A DNA stretch of 64,000 nt, taken from the NCBI GenBank assembly GCA_937929945.1, contig CALFUK010000163.1, positions 1-64,000 of the forward strand, in the 5' to 3' direction. Made by a program: the position numbers and the translations under genes. Each line of letters opens with the position of its first letter. Within the stretch, counting starts at the first letter, position 1. The DNA is from an uncultured Saprospiraceae bacterium (GTDB lineage Bacteria; Bacteroidota; Bacteroidia; Chitinophagales; Saprospiraceae). Under the pieces are notes generated by a model, which worked only from the letters and a program-made list of their open reading frames with translations, was not told where the DNA came from and searched no databases. Below are positions 1 to 9,638 of the stretch, in pieces.

Positions 1-63
1 GTCAGGGCTGTCCGTCTTTACCAAATTTATAAATGATACATAGTCCTCATTCGTATGCAGCAC
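1..63 (-). CDS. Possible N-terminal end of an unidentified gene running off the window
   Basis: A reading frame on the minus strand is open from the window edge back to a GTG at 61-63 and further to a stop near 105. From the GTG it gives only 21 residues starting VLHTNEDYVSFINLV. A TTG a few codons upstream is another possible start. It lies 45 bp downstream of the S24 repressor gene on the same strand, so it could be co-transcribed with it. The visible part is too short to assign a family and it may be chance. Confidence 0.2.
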   Translation of the reverse strand, partial: MLHTNEDYVSFINLVKTDSPD

Positions 64-108
64 ATTGAATACTAACAACCATCTCTCGAATAAGCACCTT
101 AAGTAAGC

Positions 109-867
109 TTATGACACATTTAACTTTTCATGTATACCTGATACTTTTCGCTGGATGTCATTGATCTTCTCTTCCATCATATAATTGAATGTGGCCTTGC
201 TATCAGAGAAGCTGAGATGGGCATAGTATTGCCAGATCTCATCTATCTCCTCGAAGCTGATGCTGTAAGGCAGGTAGACGTCATTGTCCGAGATAAGGGT
301 AAGTTGTTTTTTCTTTTTGTCCAGACGCACTCGCTTATAGACCAGCCCGTCAGTCTTACTGACGATAATGTAGGTCCGATCATCCTTCATGTCTGCCAGC
401 CGCTCTACATACTGAGAAATGATAATGCTCCCTGGCTCTACGGGCAGCATGGAGTCTCCCTTGATCTCAAAGCCTCGGAATGTCCCTTGCGGAATGTTCG
501 GAAATAAAATCTTAGGCAGATCGCGGATGTATTCTGGATCTTGGTAGCTATCCAAATATCCTGCTTCAGCCTTGGTGTCTACCAACTCTATATTCCCTTG
601 ATTATCCTTATCCACTGAGATGGCTAAGATCCTGAGCTCTTTATTCTTCATGATCTCTAAGTCTCTGTGACTCAGATTAGTCCTGACGAGATGGTCTATC
701 GAGACATCAAAATGATCAGCCAGCATCACCAGCATGGCCAAACTGGGCTCCGTCTTCCCTCGCTCGTAATCCCCCAAAGTGGTTCGGGGTAGATCCATTG
801 CATCTGCTAGGTCCTTTTGGGATAGTTTGTGCTTATGGCGTAGGTACTTTAGATTAATATCAAGCAT
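109..867 (-). CDS. XRE-family HTH repressor with S24 (LexA/CI-like) peptidase domain
   Basis: The 252-residue protein joins an N-terminal XRE helix-turn-helix (about residues 5-62) to a C-terminal S24 domain (about 95-215). The S24 nucleophile is visible as S139 in the KGDSM motif, with the general-base lysine K178 in the VYKRV strand. An Ala-Gly pair at 102-103 sits where LexA/CI-type repressors cut themselves. The length and layout fit the self-cleaving repressor family, which typically controls phage or stress genes after RecA activation. An inverted repeat overlaps its own promoter region (937-956), suggesting autoregulation. No phage or UmuDC genes are visible nearby, so the regulon is unknown. 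Domain assignment is firm; autocleavage is inferred from conserved residues. Confidence 0.9.
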   Translation of the reverse strand: MLDINLKYLRHKHKLSQKDLADAMDLPRTTLGDYERGKTEPSLAMLVMLADHFDVSIDHLVRTNLSHRDLEIMKNKELRILAISVDKDNQGNIELVDTKAEAGYLDSYQDPEYIRDLPKILFPNIPQGTFRGFEIKGDSMLPVEPGSIIISQYVERLADMKDDRTYIIVSKTDGLVYKRVRLDKKKKQLTLISDNDVYLPYSISFEEIDEIWQYYAHLSFSDSKATFNYMMEEKINDIQRKVSGIHEKLNVS

Positions 868-913
868 ACCGCTGTGATTATGATGTGGATGAATCTAATG
901 GCTGTATAGACCA

Positions 914-956
914 CAAATATAGTTAATGTTGGATTAATCGACTTAATAATGTCGAT
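914..956 (-). promoter_or_regulatory. Putative promoter and operator of the S24 repressor gene
   Basis: On the minus strand TATATTTG (914-921) matches the Bacteroidetes -7 consensus TAnnTTTG and would start transcription about 40 nt before the repressor ATG. Just upstream a perfect inverted repeat, ATCGAC-N8-GTCGAT, spans 937-956, where the -33 element should be; no TTTG -33 is seen. A dimeric repressor bound here would block its own promoter. The element lies in the 199-bp gap to the divergent gene at 1067, so it could affect both. Confidence 0.4.
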
Positions 957-1066
957 ATTTCAGTCTTATTTGAATATTACTATAGATTGATTTTATCTAA
1001 AAAGGGCTTGTTCCAGTTCAGACACACTGCCCATTTTTAGTTAAATTAAGGCCTATATCGATTCGC

Positions 1067-3787
1067 ATGTTAAAAAATACGTCCATCATCATCGTATGTT
1101 TAGGAATCCTCATTGGGTGCAATAATGACTCTTCAGATACAATCGACTTCAGCAGCCAGGTGAAACCCATCATCAATGCGAAGTGCATCAGCTGTCATGG
1201 TGGAGTGAAGCAGCAGGCAGGATTCAGCCTCCTCTTTGAAGAAGAAGCAATCGCTAAGCTGCCATCAGGAGCCCATGGCATCGTCAGAGGCAATGCGCAA
1301 AAATCAGAAATGATCAAGCGACTCACGGCTGAAGATCCAGAAGAAAGAATGCCCTACCAAGAAGAACCACTGAGCGAAGAAGAAATAGATATTCTGACAC
1401 GATGGGTAGACCAAGGCGCAACGTGGGGCGAACACTGGGCGTATCAAAGCATCGAGTCACCCCAGATACCAGCACCCTCAGCTGCATGGGGACACACCGA
1501 TGTGGACAGCTATATCAGTCAGGTAATGGAAGAGCAGGAGCTCGCACCTTCAGCACAGGCCTCACCAGAAGCCATACTTAGACGATCAGCTCTCGATATC
1601 ATAGGCATGCCCTTCTCATCAGACGCAGCGAATCTCTATCTCTCTGATCCCACGAAAGACCATTACGAAGCGCTGATTGACGATTTATTAGCCTCACCCC
1701 ACTATGGTGAGAAGTGGACCTCTATGTGGCTAGACATAGCTCGATACGCAGATACGAAAGGATACGAGAGAGATCAGCCCCGTGATATCTGGCGCTACCG
1801 AGACTGGCTGATCAAAGCCTTCAATCAAGACATGCCCTACGATCAATTCATCACCGAGCAGCTGGCAGGCGATCTACTAGGTCATCCGACTGATGACCAG
1901 TATCTCGCCACCGCCTTCCATCGGAATACCATGACCAATGACGAAGGGGGCACGGATAATGAAGAATTCAGAACTGCCGCTGTCCTTGACAGAGTCGCCA
2001 CGACCTGGGAAGGACTGATGGGTACGAGCTTCGCCTGTGTGCAGTGTCACAGCCATCCCTACGATCCATTCACCCACAAAGAGTTCTATGAATTCGCCGC
2101 TTTCTTTAATAATACCAGAGATGAAGACTCGCTGGATGACTACCCTAAAATCCGCCACTACGACGCAGCACAGCAACAAGATCTCTCTGAGATATCCTCT
2201 TATCTAAGTCAAAAAGTAGATGAAGCAGAACAGCAGAAAATCATCACCTTCATCAAGACACTGAGCCCTGCCAGAAATTCTCTGACCGCAGATTCTCTGA
2301 CGAACGCAGCATTAGGTGACACCAAATTCTTGGTGGTGAGAAATCACGCCACAGCCAGATTCAAAAATATAAACCTGACAGATAGAAATGAGCTCATCAT
2401 CAAATACAAGGTATTTGTCAGTGGAGGCACCTGTGAGATCAGGCTGGATCATCCTGAAGGAAAGGTCATCACCACGCTCCGATTTGATGAAGGTACAAAT
2501 GGCCAATGGCTCACGAATACCTTTCCAGTGAAGGAAACATCCGGAACACACGATCTCTTTTTCGTGTACGAACATCCCCGGCAGATAGATAATGATACAA
2601 ATATCAATCACGTCATGTTTGACTGGCTGCATTTCGATGCTGCCTTTCCGGGTGTAGAAACAGACGAAGGCTCTCAGATGTATGAGAAGTACTGGCAGCT
2701 GATCACCTCGGAGATACCCAGCACACCCATCATGATGGACAATCCAGAAGATATGTATCGGCCGACTCATGTATTTACCAGAGGCAGCTGGCTGGATCCT
2801 GGAGAAGAAGTCAGCGCTGGCACTCCAGCAAGCCTCAATCCCTACCCTACTGATGCCCCCATGAATCGCTTAGGGTTGGCGCAGTGGATGCTGGAGCCTA
2901 CACATCCACTGACCTCCAGGACGATCGTCAACCGAGTCTGGGAACAGCTCTTCGGTCGCGGCCTCGTAGAGACCTTAGAAGACATCGGAACACAAGGAGC
3001 CGCACCAACTCACCAAGGGCTCTTAGACTATCTGAGCTATCAGATGATGCACGAGTATGACTGGAGTCTCAAAAGATTAATCAAAGAAATAGTCACTTCT
3101 GAGGTGTACCTGCAAAGCACTAAGACCACGGAAGAACACCTGGAGAAAGATCCCTATAATCTCTACTATGCCAGAATGCCCAGAGTCAGGCTGTCAGCCG
3201 AGCAAATCAGAGATCAAGTCCTACTGGCATCAGGGCAGCTGAATGATCAGATGTATGGCCCTCCCGTGATGCCTTATCAGCCTGAAGGTGTGTGGCTGGC
3301 GCCCTATGATGGATCATCGTGGAAGATGAGTGATGATGATGAGCAGTACCGTAGAGCCGTATATACCTACTGGAAGCGGACCAGCCCCTATCCATCCATG
3401 CTGAGCTTTGATGGTGCAGAGAGAGAAGTATGCTCATCCAGAAGAATCCGGACTAACACTCCGCTGCAGGCACTGGTCACCCTGAATGATTCTGTGTACA
3501 TAGACATATCCAAAAAAATAGCCCAGAACGTATGGGATGAACAAGAAAGCATCGCATCCATGATCGATCAAGCCTATGAATCCGTCACTGGCGAAAGAAT
3601 CGATCAGCAGCGTCTGAGGGTCTTGACAGACCTACACCAAGAAGCGAGTCAAAAATATAGAAGCAATGCCAAAGCCAGACGGGCAATGTGTCAAGGTGTT
3701 AGCACGAATAAGGAAGCCTCATTCGCCGCCATGGTGCTCGTGTCCAATACCATCATAAACCTTGATGAAGTCATCACTAAAAGCTAA
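1067..3787 (+). CDS. Planctomycete-type cytochrome C / DUF1549 / DUF1553 lipoprotein with CBM6-like insert
   Basis: The 906-residue protein starts with a lipoprotein signal (lipobox LIGC, lipidated C18). A haem-binding CISCH motif follows (C40, C43, H44) in a PSCyt1-like domain. DUF1549 (PSCyt2) covers about residues 145-350 and holds a second CVQCH motif; DUF1553 (PSD1) covers about 620-870. Between them, about 420-530, is a beta-rich segment ending FDWLHFD, which resembles a carbohydrate-binding module of the CBM6 type. This architecture is best known from Planctomycetes, where it is paired with DUF1501 proteins as here, 6 bp downstream. The biochemical role is not established; a periplasmic or outer-membrane redox step on a carbohydrate or sulfated substrate is often guessed. 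Confidence 0.88.
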   Translation: MLKNTSIIIVCLGILIGCNNDSSDTIDFSSQVKPIINAKCISCHGGVKQQAGFSLLFEEEAIAKLPSGAHGIVRGNAQKSEMIKRLTAEDPEERMPYQEEPLSEEEIDILTRWVDQGATWGEHWAYQSIESPQIPAPSAAWGHTDVDSYISQVMEEQELAPSAQASPEAILRRSALDIIGMPFSSDAANLYLSDPTKDHYEALIDDLLASPHYGEKWTSMWLDIARYADTKGYERDQPRDIWRYRDWLIKAFNQDMPYDQFITEQLAGDLLGHPTDDQYLATAFHRNTMTNDEGGTDNEEFRTAAVLDRVATTWEGLMGTSFACVQCHSHPYDPFTHKEFYEFAAFFNNTRDEDSLDDYPKIRHYDAAQQQDLSEISSYLSQKVDEAEQQKIITFIKTLSPARNSLTADSLTNAALGDTKFLVVRNHATARFKNINLTDRNELIIKYKVFVSGGTCEIRLDHPEGKVITTLRFDEGTNGQWLTNTFPVKETSGTHDLFFVYEHPRQIDNDTNINHVMFDWLHFDAAFPGVETDEGSQMYEKYWQLITSEIPSTPIMMDNPEDMYRPTHVFTRGSWLDPGEEVSAGTPASLNPYPTDAPMNRLGLAQWMLEPTHPLTSRTIVNRVWEQLFGRGLVETLEDIGTQGAAPTHQGLLDYLSYQMMHEYDWSLKRLIKEIVTSEVYLQSTKTTEEHLEKDPYNLYYARMPRVRLSAEQIRDQVLLASGQLNDQMYGPPVMPYQPEGVWLAPYDGSSWKMSDDDEQYRRAVYTYWKRTSPYPSMLSFDGAEREVCSSRRIRTNTPLQALVTLNDSVYIDISKKIAQNVWDEQESIASMIDQAYESVTGERIDQQRLRVLTDLHQEASQKYRSNAKARRAMCQGVSTNKEASFAAMVLVSNTIINLDEVITKS

Positions 3788-3793
3788 AACCGG

Positions 3794-5281
3794 ATGTCCA
3801 AGATTAGAAATAACATTGCCAAAGAAGCGCTGCATTACCGCACTCAGCATAACACCAGAAGGCAGTTTCTCAAGACCAGTCTGATCGGGCTGGGTGGCAT
3901 GTCCATGGGTGCCTTGGTGCCTGGGCAAGCAGGTCTCGCACAAGGCTCTCATCACGGTATGTCAGACACGCTGCGTCAAGGCTTACGCCACCTGGCACCA
4001 AAAGCAAAGTCAGTCATCTACCTCCATATGGCTGGGGCACCCTCACAATTAGAATTATTCGATTACAAACCGGAGCTCGCTAAACTCGATGGGCAAGACT
4101 GCCCTGACTCACTGCTCAAGGGGAAAAAATTCGCCTTCATCCGAGGAGTACCTAAAATGCTGGGACCACAGGCTAGCTTCAGTCAGCACGGCGATTCAAG
4201 AGCCTGGGTCTCTAACTACATGCCGCATCTGGCTACGGTCGTAGATGATGTATCCTTCTTAAAAGGCGTCACCACGGACCAGTTCAATCATGCCCCAGCA
4301 CAGCTGCTGATGCATACAGGTGGAGCGCGGCTCGGGCGACCAAGCATAGGGTCTTGGGTGACCTACGGTCTCGGTACAGAGAATGAAGACCTGCCGGGCT
4401 TCGTGGTGCTCGTATCAGGCGGCAGTAACCCCAGTGCAGGCAAAAGCATCTGGGGCAGCGGATTCCTTCCCTCTGTATATCAGGGTGTGCAGTGCCGCTC
4501 CCACGGCGATCCTGTTCTCTTCTTGGAAAATCCCGAGGGCATCACTCGAGACATGCGGCGCGCCTCCATAGACGCCATCAATCAAATCAACGAAACAGAA
4601 TATCGAGAATACGGTGATCCAGAAACCCTCAGCCGCATCAGCCAATATGAGATGGCCTACCGTATGCAGATCTCTGTCCCCAGTGTAATGGACATCACTA
4701 AAGAGCCTGAATACATTCACCAGATGTATGGCACTGAGCCTGGTAAGGAATCCTTCGCAAATAATGCCCTACTCGCTCGTAAGCTGGTGGAAAAAGGAGT
4801 GAGGTTCGTACAGCTCTTTGACTGGGGCTGGGACAGCCACGGCACAGATGATAGCACGTCACTCGATGGAGGTCTATGGAATAAGTGCAAAGACACTGAT
4901 CAGGCCATCGCGGCGCTACTCAAAGACCTAAAGCAACGCGGACTGCTGGATGAGACTCTCGTGGTCTGGGGTGGAGAATTTGGCAGAACGCCGATGGCTG
5001 AAAATAGAGAAGGTAAGCCGATGGCATATAAAGGCCGAGATCATCATACCGAAGCCTTCACCATGTGGATGGCAGGCGGTGGAATTAAGAAAGGTGTAAC
5101 TCATGGCACCACTGATGAAGTCGGTTATTCAGTTACCGATGGTAAAGTAACTCCATTCGATATTCAGGCGACGATCTTACATCAGCTGGGATTTGATCAT
5201 GAGAAATTCACCTATGATTTTCAGGGTCGGCCGTTTCGACTGACTGATGTGGAGGGTGAGGTGATTCGGGAGATTGTATAG
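3794..5281 (+). CDS. DUF1501 (alkaline phosphatase/sulfatase-like fold) protein, Tat-exported
   Basis: The 495-residue product carries a twin-arginine signal, with R22-R23 in RRQFLKT followed by a glycine-rich hydrophobic stretch and an A-x-A-like cleavage region near residue 50. The rest matches DUF1501, a family with the sulfatase/phosphatase fold, including the conserved WDSHG and WGGEFGRTP segments that probably hold metal ligands. It starts 6 bp after the cytochrome-like gene and is surely co-transcribed. Tat export suggests folding with a cofactor or metal in the cytoplasm. The substrate is unknown. Confidence 0.9.
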   Translation: MSKIRNNIAKEALHYRTQHNTRRQFLKTSLIGLGGMSMGALVPGQAGLAQGSHHGMSDTLRQGLRHLAPKAKSVIYLHMAGAPSQLELFDYKPELAKLDGQDCPDSLLKGKKFAFIRGVPKMLGPQASFSQHGDSRAWVSNYMPHLATVVDDVSFLKGVTTDQFNHAPAQLLMHTGGARLGRPSIGSWVTYGLGTENEDLPGFVVLVSGGSNPSAGKSIWGSGFLPSVYQGVQCRSHGDPVLFLENPEGITRDMRRASIDAINQINETEYREYGDPETLSRISQYEMAYRMQISVPSVMDITKEPEYIHQMYGTEPGKESFANNALLARKLVEKGVRFVQLFDWGWDSHGTDDSTSLDGGLWNKCKDTDQAIAALLKDLKQRGLLDETLVVWGGEFGRTPMAENREGKPMAYKGRDHHTEAFTMWMAGGGIKKGVTHGTTDEVGYSVTDGKVTPFDIQATILHQLGFDHEKFTYDFQGRPFRLTDVEGEVIREIV

Positions 5282-5305
5282 CCCTTATTTTAGCCAGTGC
5301 ATAAA

Positions 5306-5369
5306 ATTTGCACAGATTTAAATAGTTTCATTAATACCATTATTAATGATTAGCCAAACCTGTGCAAAT
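5306..5369. terminator. Nested inverted repeat between convergent genes, probable bidirectional terminator
   Basis: An outer 10-bp inverted repeat (5306-5315 with 5360-5369, core TTTGCACAG/CTGTGCAAA) encloses a perfect 9-bp hairpin with a CCAT loop (5328-5349, arms TCATTAATA/TATTAATGA). The structure sits between the convergent stops at 5281 and 5417 and is followed by A/T-rich sequence on both sides, as expected for a two-way terminator. The outer arms are unusually long for that job, so a protein-binding site is an alternative. Confidence 0.5.
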
Positions 5370-5416
5370 AATAAATGTCTTAAAAAAACATAAACAAACG
5401 ATATACTATTGATCCA

Positions 5417-8041
5417 TCAATTGCTAAGTACATCTCCTTCACATCCTTCCAAATAAGTCTTCATATAATGTCCCGTCGGTGCATGAAATCCCGGTAACAG
5501 CCTGACTCGATTGCCAGCGTTTAATTTAAGTTCAGTATACTGGCCTCCGCTCAACACCTGTGTCGATGTCAGCTGTGTGCCAGCCTCATAGAACTGTTGA
5601 CCCTGTACATTTCCAGTCTTTGATAGAAAGTTAGCACAACTATTATAAGTATCTGCGGACCAGATTCCCCTGCCGAAAGTAGAAGCGTAGACTTTAGTAA
5701 AAGGTGGAACTCCTAGGTTATCAGGGTCACTGGATGCTAATTCTATTTCGGTGACAGCTACATTTGGCAGGCCATTATAAAAAGGTTGCCAGTTAGAGCT
5801 TCCAAAGGGGAGATAGTATATGCCAATAGATGTGCCTGCATAAACTCCATTGGTCTCATCTGTTTTGACACAGAAGATGGGTACGTTGGGTAGATCATGA
5901 GTCAGGTTATTGAAGGTATTACCCCCATTGTTCGTAAAGAAGACTTTACTATCTGAATCGATTCCACCAACAGATACATAAAATTTTGTAAAATCATTTC
6001 GGGAGACATCTATGTCAGTAATCTTTAAATTCGAATTATAACCAGCTGAAACTAAGTTATTTGTCAGATTCGTTTCTATTCCAGGTAAACCAAATGCTCC
6101 GTCCCACCTAGAAAGTCTTTGACCAGAACCGTTGTTACCAGCGAAATAAATTAATTTATCTCTATTTCTGCAGCTTGTTATACACCAATTTGCCGGACCA
6201 AATGCTACTTCTTCCCAATCAATCCCATTATTATCGCTGAAAAACAACCCATGCGAGTAACCAACATAAATTTCATCTTCATCAGCTGGACTCATCGCGA
6301 GCTTACCAAAAAATTCCTGATTGCCATCAACGCTTCTTGTACAGTTGTTAAAAATCTTATCTACACAAACAGATCTATTTACGGTATAATATATATCGTC
6401 ACCATTACCATCATCAACATCATATGGATGATCCGTCATTACATCGAATCCATCTCCACCGTTGTAATTAAAAAAAGTTGCGCCAGAACTCTGAACCATA
6501 ATCCCATTATCTTGAGCTCCGCCCCATAGCTTGCCATTATCGTCTTCTATTTCAAATTGGTAAAAAGTTGCAGCACTGAGACCATTGTAGAATGGAATCC
6601 AGTCAAAAGAGCTTACATCTCTTCTGTAAATTCCACCATCATTAGCACAAAATAATTGGTTGGTCAATGGATTGTAACTTAATTCGTGAATGTCAGGATG
6701 CATATAGTTGGCTTGAAAGGCATAATCCCAGTAAGCAGATACTTGACTCCATGAAAATCCTCCATTGATAGAGCGCCACACCACTAATCCACCAACAAAT
6801 ATTTCATTTTCATTAAGAGGATTGACGGCTATAGCAATATCATATCCAGATTGATCATTTGGAACATCTACACCTTGAGTACTGGAAAATAAGACTGGAG
6901 TTTGGGTTATTCTCGTAAAGGATTCTCCACTATTCCCCGAACTAAAAAAACCTTTGAACCTGTCTGGCTCGCCATCATTATTGTCATCTATGTTAGGGCC
7001 CGAGAAAAGGTATACTCGATTTGGATTATCTATTGTGGTGCCTATGACAATTCTTCCATTGGGCACAGCATTAAGTTCTGCATTTGTCTTTTCGGAAAAA
7101 TTTAAGCCGCCATCAGTAGATTTAAAAAATCTATTGACCCTTACCGCGTAGACAACATTTGGATTTCCGGGTTTGTACTTTATGTCCCTTACATCACCTA
7201 AAAGATTGCTCTGTGTCCAGCTTGCACCAGCATTTGTACTTCGGTAAACGCCTGATCCCGTTGCTGCTAATATGATATTAGGATTAGACGGGTGAATCAA
7301 TATGTCCCGACCTATTCTTCCATTTAAGCCACTTTGACTCCATGTCATCCCACCATCGGAGGATTTAAAAACACCATTATTACCTTGGCCATAATTCGTA
7401 CTACTAAAAAAAACAGGCCCATCATTTGTACTTCCTGACATCACATAAATTATATTTGGGTTATTAGGGTTTATTGCAATTCCTGCTACGCCTAATGAAG
7501 GCAAATACGATGTGAGAGGAACCCAGGAAGACCCTCCATTTACTGTTTTGAATAATCCTCCGAGTGGTGATCCTGCCCACATAATGTTTGCATCTGTAGG
7601 ATGGAAAGCTATATGATCAAAACGGCCTATTCCATCTACTACACCAAGGCTTGAGGTAGTGATGTTTAAAGGACCTTCCAAGACCCACGGATTTGGCTGA
7701 GCGCTTTTCAAATTCTTATCCTGAACTTTTAATTTTACGACGGCATCATAATCAATCTTAGCCCGGTTACCTGGTGTACCATCGGCATTCAAATAGAATT
7801 CGTCGATCCAAAACTTACGGTTAAGGTGCTTTAATTGTTTATTGACATGTTTAGTTTGACTTTTGTCTGAAGGATTTACCGTGATAGATAATTGATTGTA
7901 ATGATCTAATGAGATCTGCTTAATCTCTTGAAAATTAGTCTTTCCTTTTAGCTTTTTTTGTAACTCATCATCAAGATCTATTTGTGACCATATCGTCGTA
8001 GAGAGCAATCCTAAAAGTAGAAGTAGAATTATCTTTTTCAT
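5417..8041 (-). CDS. Secreted sortilin/BNR-repeat protein with coathanger-like C-terminal domain
   Basis: The 874-residue protein has a Sec signal peptide (about residues 1-19). It then holds many Asp-box-like BNR repeats of the form S-x-D-G-G-x-(S/T)-W, seen as NGGSSW, DGGMTW, NAGASW and NGGFSW, which form a VPS10/sortilin-type beta-propeller. The last 55 or so residues, with NAGNRVRLLPGFHA, resemble the coathanger-stack type domain of secreted Bacteroidetes proteins. No catalytic set for a sialidase or hydrolase is evident, so a binding or structural surface role is more likely. Its ATG overlaps the stop of the upstream gene by 4 bp (ATGA), so the two are translationally coupled. Confidence 0.85.
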   Translation of the reverse strand: MKKIILLLLLGLLSTTIWSQIDLDDELQKKLKGKTNFQEIKQISLDHYNQLSITVNPSDKSQTKHVNKQLKHLNRKFWIDEFYLNADGTPGNRAKIDYDAVVKLKVQDKNLKSAQPNPWVLEGPLNITTSSLGVVDGIGRFDHIAFHPTDANIMWAGSPLGGLFKTVNGGSSWVPLTSYLPSLGVAGIAINPNNPNIIYVMSGSTNDGPVFFSSTNYGQGNNGVFKSSDGGMTWSQSGLNGRIGRDILIHPSNPNIILAATGSGVYRSTNAGASWTQSNLLGDVRDIKYKPGNPNVVYAVRVNRFFKSTDGGLNFSEKTNAELNAVPNGRIVIGTTIDNPNRVYLFSGPNIDDNNDGEPDRFKGFFSSGNSGESFTRITQTPVLFSSTQGVDVPNDQSGYDIAIAVNPLNENEIFVGGLVVWRSINGGFSWSQVSAYWDYAFQANYMHPDIHELSYNPLTNQLFCANDGGIYRRDVSSFDWIPFYNGLSAATFYQFEIEDDNGKLWGGAQDNGIMVQSSGATFFNYNGGDGFDVMTDHPYDVDDGNGDDIYYTVNRSVCVDKIFNNCTRSVDGNQEFFGKLAMSPADEDEIYVGYSHGLFFSDNNGIDWEEVAFGPANWCITSCRNRDKLIYFAGNNGSGQRLSRWDGAFGLPGIETNLTNNLVSAGYNSNLKITDIDVSRNDFTKFYVSVGGIDSDSKVFFTNNGGNTFNNLTHDLPNVPIFCVKTDETNGVYAGTSIGIYYLPFGSSNWQPFYNGLPNVAVTEIELASSDPDNLGVPPFTKVYASTFGRGIWSADTYNSCANFLSKTGNVQGQQFYEAGTQLTSTQVLSGGQYTELKLNAGNRVRLLPGFHAPTGHYMKTYLEGCEGDVLSN

Positions 8042-9600
8042 AGCGAGTCGACTTTAGATGTTAGTGACTTAATCTCTTTCTGTAGCTCTATGATGTATAA
8101 GGTCAATTCCTCGATTTTTTCCATTTGCATTTTTTGCATTTCGCCAATTTCAATTCCCTTTTCCTCGATAACTGTCGCTGATGGAATACCAGGTAAATGC
8201 TTATACTCTGCTATGAATGATTCTACCTTGTCTAATGACAGAAGCTCATAAGTTTCATCAAAGACATAGTCAGGCCAATTACCTGACAGCTGAACCAGCA
8301 CCTCCTCCGTAGCAATCTTACCGTCTACTGCCAGTTTGTAACCATTAGGTAAAACGGTCGTCCCGATGGTCACACCCCCAGTTCCGCCTGTAGCATAGAA
8401 ATTAATTTCGTCAGTAGCAGAAATACGTAATGGCTCTGTCGATTGGATGCTATTATAAAATGAGTTAAAATTCATTTGTATTCTACTTGTTCCTAAGCCA
8501 TCTCCATCATTCGTATTGCCCTTGCCGAACTGTATGCCTCCAGATTGAGATAGGACCATGGCATGCTGATTGGTTATCGCTCTATTTCCTGTAGAACCGA
8601 TATAGAGATAATCTCCTAAGTCTCCTCTCCACGCTTTCTTCAACCAGGTTTGGTTTCTGTATGCCGTCGAAAAGTTAGGTTCTACATGCTGAAAATTAAA
8701 TCCCCATTTTGTCTGCAAATCTGGACTATCGAATCTAATAGTCGAGTCAAAGAAACTCAGTTTGGCATCACCACTAGGGATTCCCAGATTAAGTGAACTG
8801 GAGGTCTGCCAGATTCTACCCACTTTAGTAGTGGTGAAAGGCGGCTGACCTGGCAAGCCAAAGGAAGTCATATTTCTCAAACTAATGCCCGTGTCATTAT
8901 TAAGACTTCCAGAGCTACCCACAGTTAATTCATCAATACTTGATGAAGTACCAACACTCACATCTCCCGTCGTATAGTAAATATTCGATCCTGCTGTAGA
9001 CCAAGGTGTCGCTCCTCCTGATCCATTGCCACTCGTCAATGATTGCCATGAGCCTCCTACACGTCCTTGGATATCTGATCCGTTATATCTGATCGTCCCA
9101 TTGGATACTGACGAATTTACTGCTTGATCACCCAGCCTGATAGAACGCTGAAATTCAGCATTTCCATTTTTGTAAATGGTGAATGCATTAGCTCGATTAG
9201 AAGAATTAAGGCCATTCCCTACTTCAAATAAGGGATCGGTTAATGTCCAAACTGTCAGGTCTCCACCACCAAGACTATACTGACCAAATGAGCTTTCTGC
9301 AAATGAATTTGCCCATGTAGATCTGCCTGTGGCAAAACTATAATTTCCTCTTGCCTCAGTATCAACTCCAAATGCTCCAGAGGAGAATCCTACATTTTCT
9401 TGTATCCATTCTGTTGTATTTGTTTTGCCAGCTCGAAATGCTGCTCTTGAAGGATACCAAAGTAACTTAATGCCATTGGTCGTCGTATCCTTTCCAAATA
9501 AAACCGTATGATTTTCTGCCACATGTAGACCAGGCTGGTCTTGCCCTACTAAAGAATACGTATAGCCCAAAAAGGCAATCATAAAGATGTATTGTTTCAT
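8038..9600 (-). CDS. Secreted trimeric-adhesin/tail-fibre-like protein
   Basis: I take the ATG at 9600 because it begins a clear signal peptide (MKQYIFMIAFLGYTYS, cut near VGQ); an upstream ATG at 9627 would add nine residues that spoil it. About 60 residues in, segments such as NYSFATGRSTWANSF resemble YadA-head repeats. The middle is low-complexity, with the Gly/Ser-rich and IRYNGSDIQG elements common in fibre-like proteins. The C-terminal 90 residues contain a HLPGIPSA motif and a heptad coiled coil (about the last 45 residues) typical of trimerising Bacteroidetes surface proteins. It leads a two-gene unit with the BNR protein, so the two may form one surface structure. Confidence 0.75.
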   Translation of the reverse strand: MKQYIFMIAFLGYTYSLVGQDQPGLHVAENHTVLFGKDTTTNGIKLLWYPSRAAFRAGKTNTTEWIQENVGFSSGAFGVDTEARGNYSFATGRSTWANSFAESSFGQYSLGGGDLTVWTLTDPLFEVGNGLNSSNRANAFTIYKNGNAEFQRSIRLGDQAVNSSVSNGTIRYNGSDIQGRVGGSWQSLTSGNGSGGATPWSTAGSNIYYTTGDVSVGTSSSIDELTVGSSGSLNNDTGISLRNMTSFGLPGQPPFTTTKVGRIWQTSSSLNLGIPSGDAKLSFFDSTIRFDSPDLQTKWGFNFQHVEPNFSTAYRNQTWLKKAWRGDLGDYLYIGSTGNRAITNQHAMVLSQSGGIQFGKGNTNDGDGLGTSRIQMNFNSFYNSIQSTEPLRISATDEINFYATGGTGGVTIGTTVLPNGYKLAVDGKIATEEVLVQLSGNWPDYVFDETYELLSLDKVESFIAEYKHLPGIPSATVIEEKGIEIGEMQKMQMEKIEELTLYIIELQKEIKSLTSKVDSL

Positions 9601-9638
9601 AATTTTAGATTTAGTTATTACAGCCAATATCAGTTATC

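Noticed and set aside
2312-2770. Minus-strand open frame inside the cytochrome-like gene
   Set aside because: It lies opposite a well-supported gene with a complete domain order and shows no family features.
5417-8041. BNR protein considered as a sialidase
   Set aside because: The arginine triad and the tyrosine/glutamate pair of sialidases are not recognisable; the repeats fit sortilin-type propellers.
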